A stretch of DNA of 64,000 nucleotides from Rhodospirillales bacterium (GTDB taxonomy: Bacteria > Pseudomonadota > Alphaproteobacteria > Rhodospirillales > Defluviicoccaceae), in assembly GCA_016712375.1 (NCBI GenBank), contig JADJRE010000005.1:1-64000 (forward strand). The letters are read 5' to 3'. Below the pieces are notes generated by a model, which did no database searches, was not told the origin of the DNA, and worked only from the letters and a program-made list of their open reading frames with translations. Shown piece by piece: positions 1 to 8,614 of the stretch (the stretch's first letter is position 1; each line of letters opens with the position of its first letter). The translations under genes were made by a program, and so were the position numbers.

Positions 1-775
1 CGTAACCGTCGGCGGTAACCGCGATCGAAGTGCTCGAACTGCGCCGAAAGTGACCGGTCCTTGGTCACCGCCGTCCAGCCGTCGGCGAGGATCTTCACCT
101 CCCAATGGCCGGCGTTGATCATCGGCTCGATGGTGAAGAACATACCCTCCCGCAGCAGAACACCGTCTCCCGGCCGACCAAATGGGGAATATTGGGAGCG
201 TCGTGAAAAACCCGGCCGAGCCCGTGGCCGCAGAAGTCCCGAACCACCGAAAAACGCTGCGCCTCGACGAAGCTTTGAATGGTATGCCCGATATCGCCGA
301 CAGTGGCACCTGGACGCACCGCGCCGCTCAATGCCTCGCCACATCGCCTCGTAGGTGACGTCGATCAACCGCTGCGCCTTCACCGAACCTTGCCGACGCC
401 GTACATCCGGCTGGTATCGCCGTGCCAGCCGTCGAGAATGGTCGTGACGTCGATGTTGACGATATCGCCGTCCTGCAGACGCTTGTCGCCCGGAATGCCG
501 TGGCAGACGACGTGATTCACCGACGTGCAGATCGACTTCGGAAAGCCACGATAGTTGAGAGGGGCCGGAATCGCTCCGTGCTTGCGGATGAAGGCCTCAC
601 ACAAGCGGTCGAGTTCGTCCGTGCGCACCCCAGGTATGACATACGGGGTCAGGTAGTCCAGCGTCTCGGCGGCCAGCCGGCCGGCGGCGCGCATCCCTTC
701 AAAATCCGCGGCGCCATGGATCTTGATGCTGCGGGCTTCGGCGAAGGCAACGGCGCGGCGCATATCGTTCATCAT
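1..775 (-). CDS. map: Methionine aminopeptidase, type I (frameshifted, C-terminus off the window)
   Basis: Removes the initiator methionine from nascent proteins; cytosolic dinuclear metallopeptidase. The N-terminal piece (775-380) carries the family segments KSICTSVNHVVCHGIPG and GDIVNIDVTTILDGWHGD, including metal-ligand Asp residues. The rest (RDFCGHGLGRVFHDAPNIPH, then FFTIEPMINAGHW) is present but moves between frames near 383, 325, 180 and 26. The gene is essential and the sequence is otherwise conserved, so I infer sequencing indels rather than decay. The start is at 775, 16 bp after the sfsA stop, on the same strand, so it is probably the last gene of a methyltransferase-sfsA-map operon. 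The protein continues past position 1. Confidence 0.9.
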
Positions 776-790
776 CCTGATGCTGATAAC

Positions 791-1520
791 CTATCCGAGA
801 GCTGAGGGGGGAGCTGTGATGGGTATCGGGTCAGCCAGTCTTATCTGCGTAAGGTCGACATGACAGCGATAGCACAGCAACTCCACGCCCGCCTCCAAGG
901 CCACTCGCACGGCCCGGCTGTAGACGTAATCAATGTCGGCGGCAAAGGTAAGCCGTTCCGCGTCCGATCGTTGCGTCACGTACAGCATCACCGCTCTTCC
1001 GCCTTGACGCACAACCTCCACCAGCTCAGTAAGATGTTTCGTCCCGCGAACGGTGATCGAATCCGGAAAGGCTACAGGGATATCTCTGCTTAAGCCACGC
1101 TTCATCGTTACGTTCTTGATTTCAACGTGACACCTCGCGCGTCCCGGGCCCTCAAGCAAAAGGTCGATCCTTGAATTGCAGCCGTAACGGACCTCCCGCC
1201 GGAGCGTGGCATATCCCTCTAGCTCCGGCAATCTTCGCGCTGCAATTGCTTCCTCGACCAGCCGGTTCGGCCGGCAGGTGTTGATGCCGACCAGCGTCTC
1301 GCCGACGCGGATGAGCTCCCAGGTGTAGCCGAGCGCTCGGCCCGGCTTTTCAGCTCTCGACAGCCATACGGGGGATCCGGCGGCATTGACGCTCAGCATT
1401 GAACCCGGATTTGGACAATGTGCGGTTACCATCTGCCCATCCGCCAGCAACACCTCGGCAAGGAAACGCTTGTAGCGACGGATCAGCGTGCCTGGCAGGG
1501 GTAGGCCTGTCGAAGAGCAT
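791..1520 (-). CDS. sfsA: SfsA-family DNA-binding/sugar fermentation stimulation protein
   Basis: SfsA family, linked in E. coli to maltose metabolism and DNA binding; it has a nuclease-like fold. The family segments TLIRRYKRFLAEV, TAHCPNPGSM, CNSRIDLLLEG and HVEIKNVTM, and the TERG-like VRGTKHL, are all visible, and the length of about 240 aa is normal. The best start is the ATG at 1520 (MLFDRP...). That ATG is one frame away from TLIRRYKRF, so a one-base indel near 1500 is likely; the uninterrupted frame would otherwise begin at 1540 with unrelated residues. It is followed at once by map. Confidence 0.88.
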
Positions 1521-1857
1521 TGGTCACGCCGTCCCGACACTGCGGCTGACCGACCCGGCAGGCGTCACTGGTCGGAGCGCCCCGGCCACAGCAGATGCGC
1601 ATAGGCGCTCTCAGACGCGCAGCACGGCGGGCCCGCTGATGCATCGGCAAGCTGTCTTCGCTCCAGGCGTTATACCCACTCAACTGCTGGCGCAGCTTCT
1701 GCTGCAGCGCCCCAACCTCGCCGTTCTCCCAAAAGTCGGATCCAAGCGAGTTCTTGAGCGACTGGAGCTGGCGGGCCAATTCGCTGATCTCGCGTTCGGC
1801 TGGCGAGGCATCCGAGAGCGGCTCGGGCAGCGACGGCGGCTCCCCTCTCGCGTTCAC
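1483..1857 (-). CDS. Small hypothetical protein, GTGA-coupled to the methyltransferase
   Basis: No family recognised. The GTG start at 1857 overlaps the stop of the upstream methyltransferase frame as GTGA, the main reason to consider it real. Residues about 15-60 are charged and helical-looking (SPAEREISELARQLQSLKN), perhaps a short coiled coil. The C-terminal half is Arg/Cys-rich, overlaps sfsA and may be out of frame, so the true end could be nearer 1620. Confidence 0.4.
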   Translation of the reverse strand: MNARGEPPSLPEPLSDASPAEREISELARQLQSLKNSLGSDFWENGEVGALQQKLRQQLSGYNAWSEDSLPMHQRARRAARLRAPMRICCGRGAPTSDACRVGQPQCRDGVTNALRQAYPCQAR

Positions 1858-2752
1858 GGTCGTGCTCGATGACCAGTGGATAGCTCGCCGCCCAGAGCAT
1901 CCGCAAGTCGGGCGAGTGCGCTGCCCGGCCGCAACGGCTTGGGCTGCGTTACGTCGGGAGCCCAGGCGACGACAAAAATCACCTGAAAGGTAGCCGGGAT
2001 CCTCCCGTCAGCGCCGGCGTGAATGTCTCGGTAGCGCTGCAGCGCGTCGAATAGCGTGGCTCGCCGACTGACCGACTTGCGACGCTCGATCACGGCGTTG
2101 CTCGCCCATGCCACGCAAATCGGCGAGCAGCTTCAGCGGATCCGCGTACGACACCGTCAGCGTATCGCTGTCCACCACCGGCAGGGCAAATCCACCGTTG
2201 CAGGAGGTTGCCGACGTCCCGGACTTCGGTAAACGGCGAGATCCGCGGGCTCAGCCCGCCCTCGTTGGCGATTTCCGCCTCCGCCAGGACGCCACGGAGT
2301 TCTTTCAACGTTTCGCCACCGAAGAGTGCCGCCAGCAACAACCCGTCCGGCCGCAGGCAGCGACGGGTTTGGACGAGGGTTCCTGGCAAGTCATTAACCC
2401 AGTGCAGGCTGAGCAGGCTGGTGACGAGATCAAACGAGCCGTCACCGAACGGTAGTGCTTCCTCGTCGGCAACGAGACGGAGACCTGTCGCGGCGCTGAC
2501 CATCGCTTCTGACATGTCACACTGTACCATCGTCTCGATGCCGCCTCGGCCGGCCAACAGCTGCGCCAGTTCGCCGCGATGGCAACCGAGATCAAGAGCC
2601 ACGGGAAAGCGGCGCCGGACGTCATCGAGGCGATCGACAAGACGTTCGCCCACCTCGCGCAGCAGGAAATCGTGTTCGGACAGTTGGGCCGCGGCGCGAT
2701 CCCGGTGCAGACGAACGCTGCGGCGATCGAAGACGCGCATCGGATGCGTCAT
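1854..2752 (-). CDS. BioC/NDUFAF5-like SAM-dependent methyltransferase (frameshifted)
   Basis: Class I SAM methyltransferase of the alphaproteobacterial group annotated as BioC-like or NDUFAF5-like (about 290 aa). It starts MTHPMRVFDRRSVRLHRDR; motif I is ALDLGCHRGELAQLL (about residues 52-66) and the post-motif is SLLSLHWVNDLPG. The C-terminus, SYADPLKLLADLRGMG then ASNAVIERRKS and ATFQVIFVVAWAPD, is intact only if the frame changes near 2185 and again near 2103, so two indels are inferred. It is divergent from comF with a gap of about 80 bp. The substrate cannot be assigned; a role in biotin synthesis or protein modification is only suggested by family. Confidence 0.8.
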
Positions 2753-2831
2753 ACTGGCGCTTGTTCTCCGCTGATCGGGTTGCGATACGGTGAATGCCTG
2801 CTATGGCATGGCTACCAGAATGGATCAAACG

Positions 2832-3672
2832 GCGATGCCGGCCACTCTTCCCCTCCGCCTGAGCCCATTGCTGACGGCGACCAGTCCGCTCAGAAAACTC
2901 GGCACACAACTGCTGAATGCCATCCTGCCGCCGCGGTGCCTCGCTTGCGGTGCCGTCGTCGAGACAGCGGCCGCCTTCCCCCTGCTGGCCGCAGGTGAGG
3001 TTCATCACTGAGCCGCTGTGCTGCGTCTGCGGCGTACCGTTCGGAGTTCGGGCGGAGGACGGCGTGTTTGCCGCTTGCGCCGCCACCTCGCAAGCGTACC
3101 GGGCGCGGGCGGCGATCGCTTACGATGACGGCAGCCGCCGGTTCATCCTGGCGTTCAAGAATGCCGACCGCACCGACGCGGTGCGCACCTTTGCTCCGTG
3201 GATGGTTGCAGCGGGCCGTAACCTTCTTGCCGATGCCGACGTGCTGGTGCCGGTGCCGCTGCATTGGACGCGGCTGTTCGCCCGCAAGTACAATCAGGCG
3301 GGTCTCCTGGCGCAAGCGGTCGGCAAACTGGCCGTCAAGCCTGTCGCCGTCGATCTGCTGCAGCGAACCAAGCGCACTCGCAAGCTCGGCACGTCGGGTC
3401 CACGTCAGCGGGCGAGGTTGGTGCGGGCGGCCTTCACCGTGCCGCAGAAGAGGTGCCCCGACATAGAAGGCCGTCGCGTCTTACTGATCGACGACGTCTT
3501 CACGACGGGCTCGACGACCAGTGCCTGTGCCCGGGCGCTTAGGCGGGCGGGCGCCACGGCTGTCGACGTCCTGTCGCTTGCCCGCGTCGTGAGAGCGAGC
3601 GTTATGGCTGTCCCGCGGCGGGCGGCACCCTCGCGGGGCTCATCCGAGACTGATCAGGAGATTGGCGTGTGA
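2832..3672 (+). CDS. comF: ComF-family phosphoribosyltransferase-like protein (frameshifted)
   Basis: ComF family: an N-terminal zinc-finger-like part (LPPRCLACG, then CCVCGVPFG) and a C-terminal PRTase domain with the PRPP loop VLLIDDVFTTGSTT (3478-3519). The family is linked to DNA uptake and to salvage-type phosphoribosyl chemistry. The start I favour is MPATLPLRLSPLL at 2832. The frame changes near 2995, between LLAAG and VRFITEPLCC, so one indel is inferred. The usual fourth Cys is replaced in GVFAACAATSQAYRA. It overlaps grxC by 4 bp, and the unusual tail after LARVVRAS may reflect another indel. Confidence 0.85.
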
Positions 3673-3932
3673 GTACCGTCGAAATTTATACGAGCCCGTT
3701 CTGTCCTTACTGCCATCGCGCCAAGGCGCTTCTCGAAAAGAAGCGCATTGCATTTACCGAGATCGACGTGCCCAGCACCCCTGGTGCCCGAGAGCAGATG
3801 GTGCAGCGTACGGGTGGGGCGAAGACGGTACCGCAGATCTTCATTGATGGCCGCGGCATCGGTGGCTCCGACGATCTTTCCGAACTTGACCGGACGGGCA
3901 AACTGGATGTGCTCCTTGGCGTGGCCGGCTGA
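3669..3932 (+). CDS. grxC: Glutaredoxin 3
   Basis: Dithiol glutaredoxin of 87 aa; reduces disulfides with glutathione in the cytosol. The CPYC active site is at residues 12-15. The glutathione-binding TVPQIFIDG and the following GGSDDLSEL are intact. The GTG start overlaps the comF stop and the TGA stop overlaps the ATG of the next gene (TGATG), so comF-grxC-nit appear translationally coupled. No anomalies. Confidence 0.97.
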   Translation: MSTVEIYTSPFCPYCHRAKALLEKKRIAFTEIDVPSTPGAREQMVQRTGGAKTVPQIFIDGRGIGGSDDLSELDRTGKLDVLLGVAG

Positions 3933-4775
3933 TGATGCAAGAGAGTACACGCGAAACGATCGGCCGCTTCACTGTCGCCTGCGTCCAGACCAACTCGGCG
4001 CGCGACATCGAGCCCAATATCGTTGTGGTGGGCAACCTTGTTCGCGAGGCACGACGCCGGGGCGCAGAGCTGATCCTGCTGCCGGAAAACGTCGGCATGC
4101 TGGAGCCGGTCAGCCGGCTGCTGTGCGAGAAGGCTCGGCCGGAAGCGGAACACTTGGCGCTGGCGGCCTTCCGCCGCCTGGCACAGGATACTGGTACGTG
4201 GCTGCTGATCGGCTCCATCTCCATTGCCGCCGGGGGCGGCAAGGTGGCCAATCGATCGTTCCTCGTCGATCCGCAGGGGGAACGTCGTCGCCCGCTACGA
4301 CAAAATCCACCTGTTTGATGTCGACCTGGGGAACGGAGAGAGCTATCGCGAGTCGGCTACGATTGCGCCCGGCGAGCGCGCCGTGCTCGCGGCAACGCCT
4401 TGGGGTCCGCTAGGGATGACGGTTTGCTATGACCTTCGTTTCCCACAGCTTTATCGAACCCTGGCGCAGCGGGGCGCGCTGTTTCTCTCGATCCCCGCAG
4501 CGTTCACCAGGACCACCGGCCGCGCTCATTGGCACATCCTGCAGCGGGCGCGTGCCATCGAGAACGGCGCGTTCGTTTTCGCCCCAGCGCAATGCGGCAC
4601 ACACGCCGAGGGACGGGAGACGTACGGACATTCACTGATCGTCGATCCGTGGGGGGAGGTGCTGGCCGACGGTGGCGAGGAGCCGGGAATCGTGCTGGCA
4701 GAGGTTGATCCCGAGGCGGTGGCGCGCGCACGGTCGCGCATCCCTTCGCTGCGCCACGACCACCCGTTCAATTGA
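3932..4775 (+). CDS. Carbon-nitrogen hydrolase, Nit2-like (frameshifted)
   Basis: Nitrilase-superfamily amidase, closest in pattern to Nit2/omega-amidase or deaminated-glutathione amidase. The catalytic triad is visible: Glu in LILLPENVG, Lys in RYDKIHLFD and Cys in MTVCYDLRFPQLYR. A five-G run at 4275-4279 breaks the frame: dropping one G turns DPQGERRR into DPQGNVVARYDK, exactly the family sequence. That is a typical homopolymer insertion error. About 280 aa when corrected. It sits between grxC and DUF1178, a neighbourhood common in Alphaproteobacteria. Confidence 0.9.
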
Positions 4776-4870
4776 GATCGTCAGGGCTGTGTGCTGCAGT
4801 GGGGGCTCGCGGCGGCGTCGGCCGCGGCGTATATCTAGCGGATGATGCAAATCTCACTGCGATTGGCCCG

Positions 4871-5389
4871 ATGATCGTCTACGACCTGACCTGCGCCGTC
4901 GGCCACCGTTTCGAGTCCTGGTTCCCGACTGGCGCCGCCTTCGATTCACAGCAGGCGGATGGTGCCGTCGTGTGTCCCCTCTGTGGCAATCGCGAGATCG
5001 GCAAGGCGCCGATGGCGCCGCGCATCGCCCGCGGGGCTGCGGGGCCCGCCCAGAGCAGCGAGGGCAGCGATGGCAGTGATGCGACCGATGGCGATCGAAC
5101 GGCGGGCTCAGGTGCCAGCAGGGGCACGATTACCCAGGCACCTTCCGCCAGCCCGGCACCCGCAACCCCTGCTGCGATGTTCGACATGCTGCGTCAACTC
5201 CGGCGGCACATCGAGAACAACTGCGATTACGTCGGCACGTCTTTTCCGGAGGAAGCCCGGCGCATCTACTACGGGGAGGTATCGCAGCGCGACATCTACG
5301 GCGAGGCGTCCCCGGAAGAAGTGGCTGAGCTGAAGGAGGAAGGGATTGAAACGCAGCGTATCCCCTGGCTGCCGCGCCGCGACGCTTAA
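4871..5389 (+). CDS. DUF1178 family protein
   Basis: Matches DUF1178 (small alphaproteobacterial protein, function unknown). It begins MIVYDLTCAVGHRFESWF, has a CPLCG knuckle (VVCPLCGNREIGKAPM), a low-complexity Gly/Ser/Ala linker in the middle, and the conserved end DYVGTSFPEEARRIYYGE followed by RIPWLPRRDA. I chose the ATG at 4871 because the family starts there; the open frame extends to 4772 without similarity. Cys pairs suggest metal or zinc binding. Confidence 0.9.
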   Translation: MIVYDLTCAVGHRFESWFPTGAAFDSQQADGAVVCPLCGNREIGKAPMAPRIARGAAGPAQSSEGSDGSDATDGDRTAGSGASRGTITQAPSASPAPATPAAMFDMLRQLRRHIENNCDYVGTSFPEEARRIYYGEVSQRDIYGEASPEEVAELKEEGIETQRIPWLPRRDA

Positions 5390-5406
5390 GCTTGCTCGCT
5401 GCGCTG

Positions 5407-6168
5407 TCAGACCGCCAGCGCCATGTAGTTGACATCGAGATCCCGACCCAGCGACCAGTTGCCGCGCAGCGGATCGTAGACAATCCCGCCGAGATCGGTC
5501 AGGGCCAGGCCGTGGCGACGCAAACCCGTGGCGAGCTCCGACGGCTTGACGAACTTCCGCCAGTCGTGCGTGCCGACGGGCAGCCAGCGCATGACATATT
5601 CGGCTCCGACTTTGGCGAGCGCGAGTGACTTCAGGGTGCGGTTGATCGTCGACAGGATCATCGCGCCTCCGGGACGCATCAGCTCGGCGCCGGCGGCGAT
5701 GAAGCTGTCGAGGTCGGCAACATGCTCGATCACCTCCAAAGACAGCACCACGTCGAACCTCGCCCGCTCACCGACCAGATCTTCGGGAGCCGCTCGCCGG
5801 TAGCGGATCGGCAGCCCCTGCTTGCCGGCATGCAATTCCGCCACCCTGATCGATTCCGGAGACGCGTCGATGCCGATCATATCGGCCCCGAGCCGCGCCA
5901 TAGCTTCGGTGACCAGCCCGCCACCGCAGCCAATATCGATCATCTTAAGCCCCTCGAAGGGCCGTTCGGCCTGCGCATCGAATCCGAAATGATGCGCCGC
6001 GGCGGAGCGGATCCAGTTGACCCGCACGGGATTGAGACGGTGCAGTGGGCGAAAGTCACCTTCCGGATCCCACCAGGCGCGAGCGATTCGATCAAATCGC
6101 TCAACTTCATCGTGAGCGACGCTGGTGCCGCGGCTACGCAGTTCTGCTCTATTGGGCTCGAGGGTCAT
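5407..6168 (-). CDS. ubiG: Ubiquinone biosynthesis O-methyltransferase UbiG
   Basis: SAM-dependent O-methyltransferase that performs two methylations in ubiquinone synthesis. The SAM motif I DIGCGGG is at residues 78-84. The family N-terminal signature ARAWWDPEGDFRPLHRLNP and the FDVVLSLEVIEHVAD segment are present, as is RTLKSLALAKVGAEYVMRWLP. 253 aa, normal length, no disruption. Convergent with DUF1178 and divergent from lysC. Confidence 0.97.
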   Translation of the reverse strand: MTLEPNRAELRSRGTSVAHDEVERFDRIARAWWDPEGDFRPLHRLNPVRVNWIRSAAAHHFGFDAQAERPFEGLKMIDIGCGGGLVTEAMARLGADMIGIDASPESIRVAELHAGKQGLPIRYRRAAPEDLVGERARFDVVLSLEVIEHVADLDSFIAAGAELMRPGGAMILSTINRTLKSLALAKVGAEYVMRWLPVGTHDWRKFVKPSELATGLRRHGLALTDLGGIVYDPLRGNWSLGRDLDVNYMALAV

Positions 6169-6349
6169 GGCGATCCAGTCGTGGTGGCGCGTCAGACGCT
6201 TCCCGGTCGCGCTTGCACCAAATTTGCATTATCAGTATCTAACCTCGGCCGGTATCGTAGCAAGGGGGCGTGTTGGAAGCCATGTGCCGGCGGTCTCTGG
6301 TTCCCTGCGCGCCCGATAGCTGCGGTCCGCGGCGAGCCTTGAGGACATT

Positions 6350-7570
6350 ATGGCCCGACTGGTAAAGAAGTTCGGCGGTACCTCCGTCGCTGATATCGAC
6401 CGTATCCAGGCGGTCGCTCAGCGCGTGAAGCGCGCTCGCGCTGAGGGAGATCAAGTGGCGGTTGTGGTTTCGGCGATGGCCGGCGTGACCAATCAGCTGG
6501 TCGGCTATGCGAACACCATCAGTCCGCTGAATGATCCGCGCGAGTATGATGTGGTCGTGGCGAGTGGCGAGCAGGTGACGGCCGGCCTGCTGGCGATGGC
6601 TTTGCAGCAGCAGGGCGTGCCGGCGCGTTCGTGGCTGGGGTGGCAAATCCGGTTCCGCACCGACGATGCGCATGGCAAGGCACGAATCAGCGGCGTCGAC
6701 GACGGCGAGTTGGAGCGCAGCCTGGCTGCCGGTGAAGTTCCGGTCGTAGCCGGCTTCCAAGGGGTGACGGCCGACAACCGCATCACCACGCTGGGGCGCG
6801 GCGGCTCCGATACCACAGCCGTGGCGTTGGCCGCGGCGCTGAAGGCGGACGAGTGCCAGATCTACACCGACGTCGACGGCGTTTATACGACGGATCCTCG
6901 CATCGTTGCCAAGGCGCGCAAGCTCGCTACAATCACCTTCGAGGAAATGCTTGAGATGGCCTCCGTGGGTGCCAAGGTGCTGCAGACCCGCGCCGTCGAG
7001 TTGGCGATGAAGTACGGCGTCCGAATGCAGGTCCTATCCAGCTTCGACGAAAGCCCCGGCACGTTCGTTGTCGGCGAGGAGGAGGTCGTGGAGCACGAAC
7101 TGGTCAGCGGAGTCACCTACAGCCGCGACGAGGCGAAGATTTCGTTACTGCGCGTGGCCGATCGGCCGGGCGTGGCGGCGGGCATCTTTGGTCCGCTGGC
7201 CGAGGCGAGCATCAACGTCGACATGATCGTGCAGAATGTTTCGGCGTCTGGCGATACCACCGATCTGACATTCACCGTTAGTGAGGCGGATCTGGAACGG
7301 GCAGTTGACGTGATCCGCCGCAATCGCGAGGATATTGGCTACGGCGACCTGCTGTTTGATCCAAACGTCGTCAAGGTTTCCGTGATTGGCGTCGGCATGC
7401 GCAGCCACGCCGGCATCGCCTCGCAGATGTTCCGTGCTCTGGCGGAACGCGGGATCAATATTCAGGTCATCACGACGTCGGAGATCAAGGTCAGCGTTCT
7501 CATCGACGAGGCCTACACCGAGCTTGCGGTCCGAGCGCTGCATACCGCCTACGGCCTGGACACCCGGTGA
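6350..7570 (+). CDS. lysC: Aspartate kinase
   Basis: Phosphorylates aspartate, the first step to Lys, Thr, Met and diaminopimelate. KFGGTS is at residues 7-12, the catalytic domain includes TLGRGGSDTTAVALAAAL, and two C-terminal ACT domains follow from about residue 265, so allosteric feedback by lysine and/or threonine is expected. 406 aa, intact. Head of a run of co-directional genes extending at least to ptsP. Confidence 0.97.
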   Translation: MARLVKKFGGTSVADIDRIQAVAQRVKRARAEGDQVAVVVSAMAGVTNQLVGYANTISPLNDPREYDVVVASGEQVTAGLLAMALQQQGVPARSWLGWQIRFRTDDAHGKARISGVDDGELERSLAAGEVPVVAGFQGVTADNRITTLGRGGSDTTAVALAAALKADECQIYTDVDGVYTTDPRIVAKARKLATITFEEMLEMASVGAKVLQTRAVELAMKYGVRMQVLSSFDESPGTFVVGEEEVVEHELVSGVTYSRDEAKISLLRVADRPGVAAGIFGPLAEASINVDMIVQNVSASGDTTDLTFTVSEADLERAVDVIRRNREDIGYGDLLFDPNVVKVSVIGVGMRSHAGIASQMFRALAERGINIQVITTSEIKVSVLIDEAYTELAVRALHTAYGLDTR

Positions 7571-7571
7571 A

Positions 7572-8612
7572 ATGAACGCCAACGGCGCTTCGCCGCAGGC
7601 TGTTCTGGACCGATTATGGGAGCGTGGCCGGAATTTTCTTGGCTGCCGCCACGCGATCATGGGCGGGGCGATGTCCTGGGTTTCCGAGCAACATCTGGTG
7701 GCCGCCATCTCCAATGCAGGCGGCTTCGGCGTCCTCGCCTGCGGCTCGCTTGGACCGTCGCAGCTGCAACAGGAGATCGGCGGTGCCAAGGCGCTCACTG
7801 ATCAGCCTTTCGGGGTCAATCTGATCACCTTGCATCCACAACTCGACGCGCTGATCGAGCTATGCCTCGCGGAAGGCATTTCTCACGTCGTGCTTGCCGG
7901 CGGGGTGCCGTCAAGCGGCGCGATCCGGCGGATCAAGGACGGTGGCGGCAAGGTCATCTGCTTCACGCCGGCATTGGGCCTCGCCAAGCGCTTGATCCGC
8001 AATGGCGTCGATGCCCTCGTCATCGAGGGGGCAGAGGCGGGCGGTCACATCGGCCCGGTGTCGACAAGTGTGTTGGCGCAGGAGATTTTGCCGCAGGTGC
8101 GCGAGGTACCGGTGTTTGTCGCCGGCGGTATCGGCCGTGGCGAGGCGATCGTTTCGTATCTCCAGATGGGCGCTTCAGGCTGTCAGCTGGGAACCCGCTT
8201 CGTCTGTGCAACCGAGTCGATCGCACATCCCGACTTCAAGCGTGCCTTCATCCGCGCCAGTGCCCGCGATGCCGTAGCTTCCGTCCAGATCGATCCGGAC
8301 TTGCCGGTAATCCCGGTGCGCGCGCTGATCAACCATGGCACGCAGCGGTTCATTGAGGCGCAGCGTAACGTCGCGGCCCGCTTTCGCGGCGGCGAGATCT
8401 CGCAGGACGAAGCGCAGCTTGAAATCGAGCTGTATTGGGCGGGGGCGTTGAAACGGGCGGTGCTGGAGGGCGACGTCGACAACGGCTCGCTGATGGCGGG
8501 ACAGAGTGTCGGCATGGTGGCGCAGGAAGAGCCGGCGCAGGCGATTATCGATGAGCTGGTTGGCCAGGCGCTGAAGGCGCTGGAGAGCCAGCAGTTTCGC
8601 GAAGCGGTCTGA
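7572..8612 (+). CDS. Nitronate monooxygenase-like FMN enzyme
   Basis: NMO/2-nitropropane dioxygenase-like TIM-barrel flavoprotein. Visible family features are PFGVNLITLHP, the loop VIEGAEAGGHIG near residue 155 and the FMN phosphate-binding VPVFVAGGIGRGEAI. The ATG at 7572 follows the lysC stop by one base, so it is probably co-transcribed. The frame is open further upstream, but that part is lysC in another frame. The substrate is uncertain; members detoxify nitronates, though many act elsewhere, for example on enoyl thioesters. Confidence 0.87.
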   Translation: MNANGASPQAVLDRLWERGRNFLGCRHAIMGGAMSWVSEQHLVAAISNAGGFGVLACGSLGPSQLQQEIGGAKALTDQPFGVNLITLHPQLDALIELCLAEGISHVVLAGGVPSSGAIRRIKDGGGKVICFTPALGLAKRLIRNGVDALVIEGAEAGGHIGPVSTSVLAQEILPQVREVPVFVAGGIGRGEAIVSYLQMGASGCQLGTRFVCATESIAHPDFKRAFIRASARDAVASVQIDPDLPVIPVRALINHGTQRFIEAQRNVAARFRGGEISQDEAQLEIELYWAGALKRAVLEGDVDNGSLMAGQSVGMVAQEEPAQAIIDELVGQALKALESQQFREAV

Positions 8613-8614
8613 AC